From positions 312,310 to 376,309 of the forward strand of contig NW_024468510.1 in NCBI RefSeq assembly GCF_001632365.1: a DNA stretch of 64,000 bases, given 5' to 3'. The notes below the pieces were generated by a model, which saw only the letters and a list, made by a program, of their open reading frames with translations, did no database searches and was not told the DNA's origin. The DNA comes from Laetiporus sulphureus 93-53 (lineage: Eukaryota > Basidiomycota > Agaricomycetes > Polyporales > Laetiporaceae). This document shows positions 62,601 through 64,000 of the stretch, piece by piece; the first letter of the stretch is position 1; each line of letters opens with the position of its first letter. The position numbers were made by a program, and so were the translations under genes.

Positions 62601-63501
62601 GCTTTTTGGGGGTATCTGGCCAGGACGATGAATGCGCACGCTTGGCTCGGGGGATACATCAGCAGGTTGACTTGAAGGCCCATCAAAATCGCCAGGAAAG
62701 TGCGTCACGCCCGGAGATGGAGGGGTACTAGTAATGTGAACATCAATTCGATGAGACAGAGCAAGACTAAAGTTAATAGACATTACATTAGGATGCCTTT
62801 AGGCCTTGCAGGTGGTGGGGTCGCGGCAGCACGAGCTATTCTAGATGTTCCGCGAACATCTGCAGTAACGGGAACCTTGAAAGTTAGACAGATTTAGTAG
62901 AGAACGATAGAGTCGTACCTTCACTTTGTTGGGGCGCGTGATCGCCAGCTTGCGATGCAATCATGGACCCCGTCGCTTCGCGTTGCTTCTTTTCCTCATT
63001 TCCGTTGGCCTGAGCTTCTTTTTCTCGTCGTTCAGCTTTGAGTTTTTCTTCCTTAGCGGCCTTAACAGCAGCATGGGCCACAACGAATGCGCGAGTATCG
63101 TGATCTGGAATACCGAATCTCCGACGGACAGCCCTTCAGAATAACCTGTTAGCTATGAAAAGATGCTGCTGCATGCAAGCTTACTTTCGGTGATGTTCCT
63201 CCTTCCAATCACGATAGTATGGGAGCGCAATGAGCCAGATGAACAGGATGAAAAGCAGGGGTAGCAAGAAGACCGTGAGAAATCGGCGACTCCACGAGGA
63301 AGGGAGCTCTGGTGCTATGTTGAGCTTTCCACCCAAAATGTCGGTGAATTCTTCCGACATGGTGAGGGGCAGGGGCCGGGAGGGCGAGGCGGGGCGTTGG
63401 CGCGGCGTCGAGGTGGAAGCGGGGAGAGATGAGATTGAACGCGGGCCAACACGCGTGGCATCTTGTTTGACGCGTTCGGCGGAGTTCGAAATGGTGCTCA
63501 T
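59611..63501 (-). CDS. Transmembrane FG nucleoporin (POM121-like layout)
   Basis: Six exons give roughly 1,200 residues. The start at 63501 (MSTISNSAERVKQ) is preferred; MSEEFTDILGG at 63360 is an alternative. A transmembrane helix (about residues 74-95, FLTVFLLPLLFILFIWLIAL) is followed by KAVRRRFGIPDHDTRAF and a charged helix. The splice HAPQQSE/DVRGTSR leads to ARPKGILITPPSPGVTHF. A basic, nuclear-localisation-rich region has KRRVSFEDEMQIVEI and KRGREAEESESEEES. A conserved block follows: GVRYKVGPNGQRLRQALLK, PKDSQHPDRAANVDILVEKW. The last 670 residues are Ala/Ser/Pro/Thr-rich with FxFG and FG repeats (FAFSQPAPQ twice, FNFGPTS, FTFGSG, LFHFGAS) and end IFIFGKQN. Layout suggests a pore-membrane nucleoporin; orthology to any named fungal Nup is not established. 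Confidence 0.82.
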
Positions 63502-64000
63502 CCGCCACACCGCGTCTCCTTGCGGCCACTTCGAGTACTTTTCCTCTTCATCGCACCTCGCTTGATCGTGACGTTGTCATTAATTTTGAAAGTTCTGCGA
63601 GATGAGGAGGCTGCGCACTGGGATCGTGCACACTGCACCGCTTTTTGAATCGCGCCGTTTTGTCGTTGATATCCCCGAGCAACAGCTTGCGTATTCATCA
63701 CTATTATGGTAGCAACTCCTCCCCAATCGCGCCTGGGCAACTTGTGCTTGCCGGATCAGGCCACTTGTTGTCTCGAGCTGGGCTCGTTCCAGTGCCGCCG
63801 GGGCTGAGGCCGCCGTGTTCCCACAGCCTGCCCGTTGGTCGATATCCTTCGTACTGCAAGCAGCTGTTGCGTGTTCTGCATGATCAATGCAGTCCTGTAC
63901 ATACGAATTCAGAACGCCGTCTTCATTTCGTGATCGCCATTTCGTTACTTCCGTTAAACATTAATTCCATGGATCAAACGCCCCCGCTCGTGTCATTCTG
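63502..64000. other. Right-hand end of window, no supported gene
   Basis: 5' flank of the nucleoporin gene. No coding frame with recognisable motifs before the window ends. Confidence 0.5.

Overview
The window is nuclear DNA from a filamentous basidiomycete, most likely a wood- or litter-associated Agaricomycete. The reasons are dense short GT-AG introns (about 50-60 nt), many very small exons, and the protein families present: a short heme-thiolate peroxygenase, an exo-beta-1,3-galactanase-like GH43 enzyme, allantoate/DAL5-type MFS permeases, Vip1, an IQGAP, and a basidiomycete-type NTPase-nuclease. I read nothing as viral, CRISPR-like or organellar. All exon joins were reasoned by eye from splice sites and reading frame.

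Layout. 1-2.5 kb: 3' part of a WW/FF-domain factor (+). 3.6-4.5 kb: peroxygenase (+). 4.9-12.4 kb: a tandem duplication, each unit carrying one 18-exon MFS permease (+) and the 3' end of a GH43 gene. The complete GH43 gene (-) follows at 12.3-14.4 kb, and its truncated tail survives between the two permeases. 16.5-22.9 kb: IQGAP (-). 24.0-27.3 kb: gamma-tubulin complex component 3 (+), convergent with a copper P-type ATPase (27.5-31.8 kb, -). That ATPase shares a divergent promoter with the inositol pyrophosphate kinase Vip1 (32.2-36.0 kb, +). 36.4-37.3 kb: AKTIP/FTS-like inactive E2 (-), divergent from a HIG1-domain mitochondrial protein (37.6-38.5 kb, +).

38.5-47.8 kb is a gene-poor accessory island. 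It holds a decayed coiled-coil gene and an intact 929-residue protein combining a P-loop NTPase with a PD-(D/E)xK-type nuclease, the architecture of Crinkler-like/transposon-derived effectors. This is the strongest candidate for a little-described system. 47.8 kb onward returns to housekeeping genes: a Nop13-like RNA-binding protein (+), Tpa1/Ofd1 dioxygenase (-), a four-helix membrane protein (-), a second HIG1-domain paralogue (-), a tail-anchored coiled-coil protein (-), and a transmembrane FG nucleoporin resembling POM121 (-).

Most genes are unrelated housekeeping functions. The linked features are the permease duplication with its gene-conversion tract, the galactanase beside the permeases (possible sugar/nitrogen scavenging), and the two HIG1 paralogues, which share a 6-nt first coding exon.
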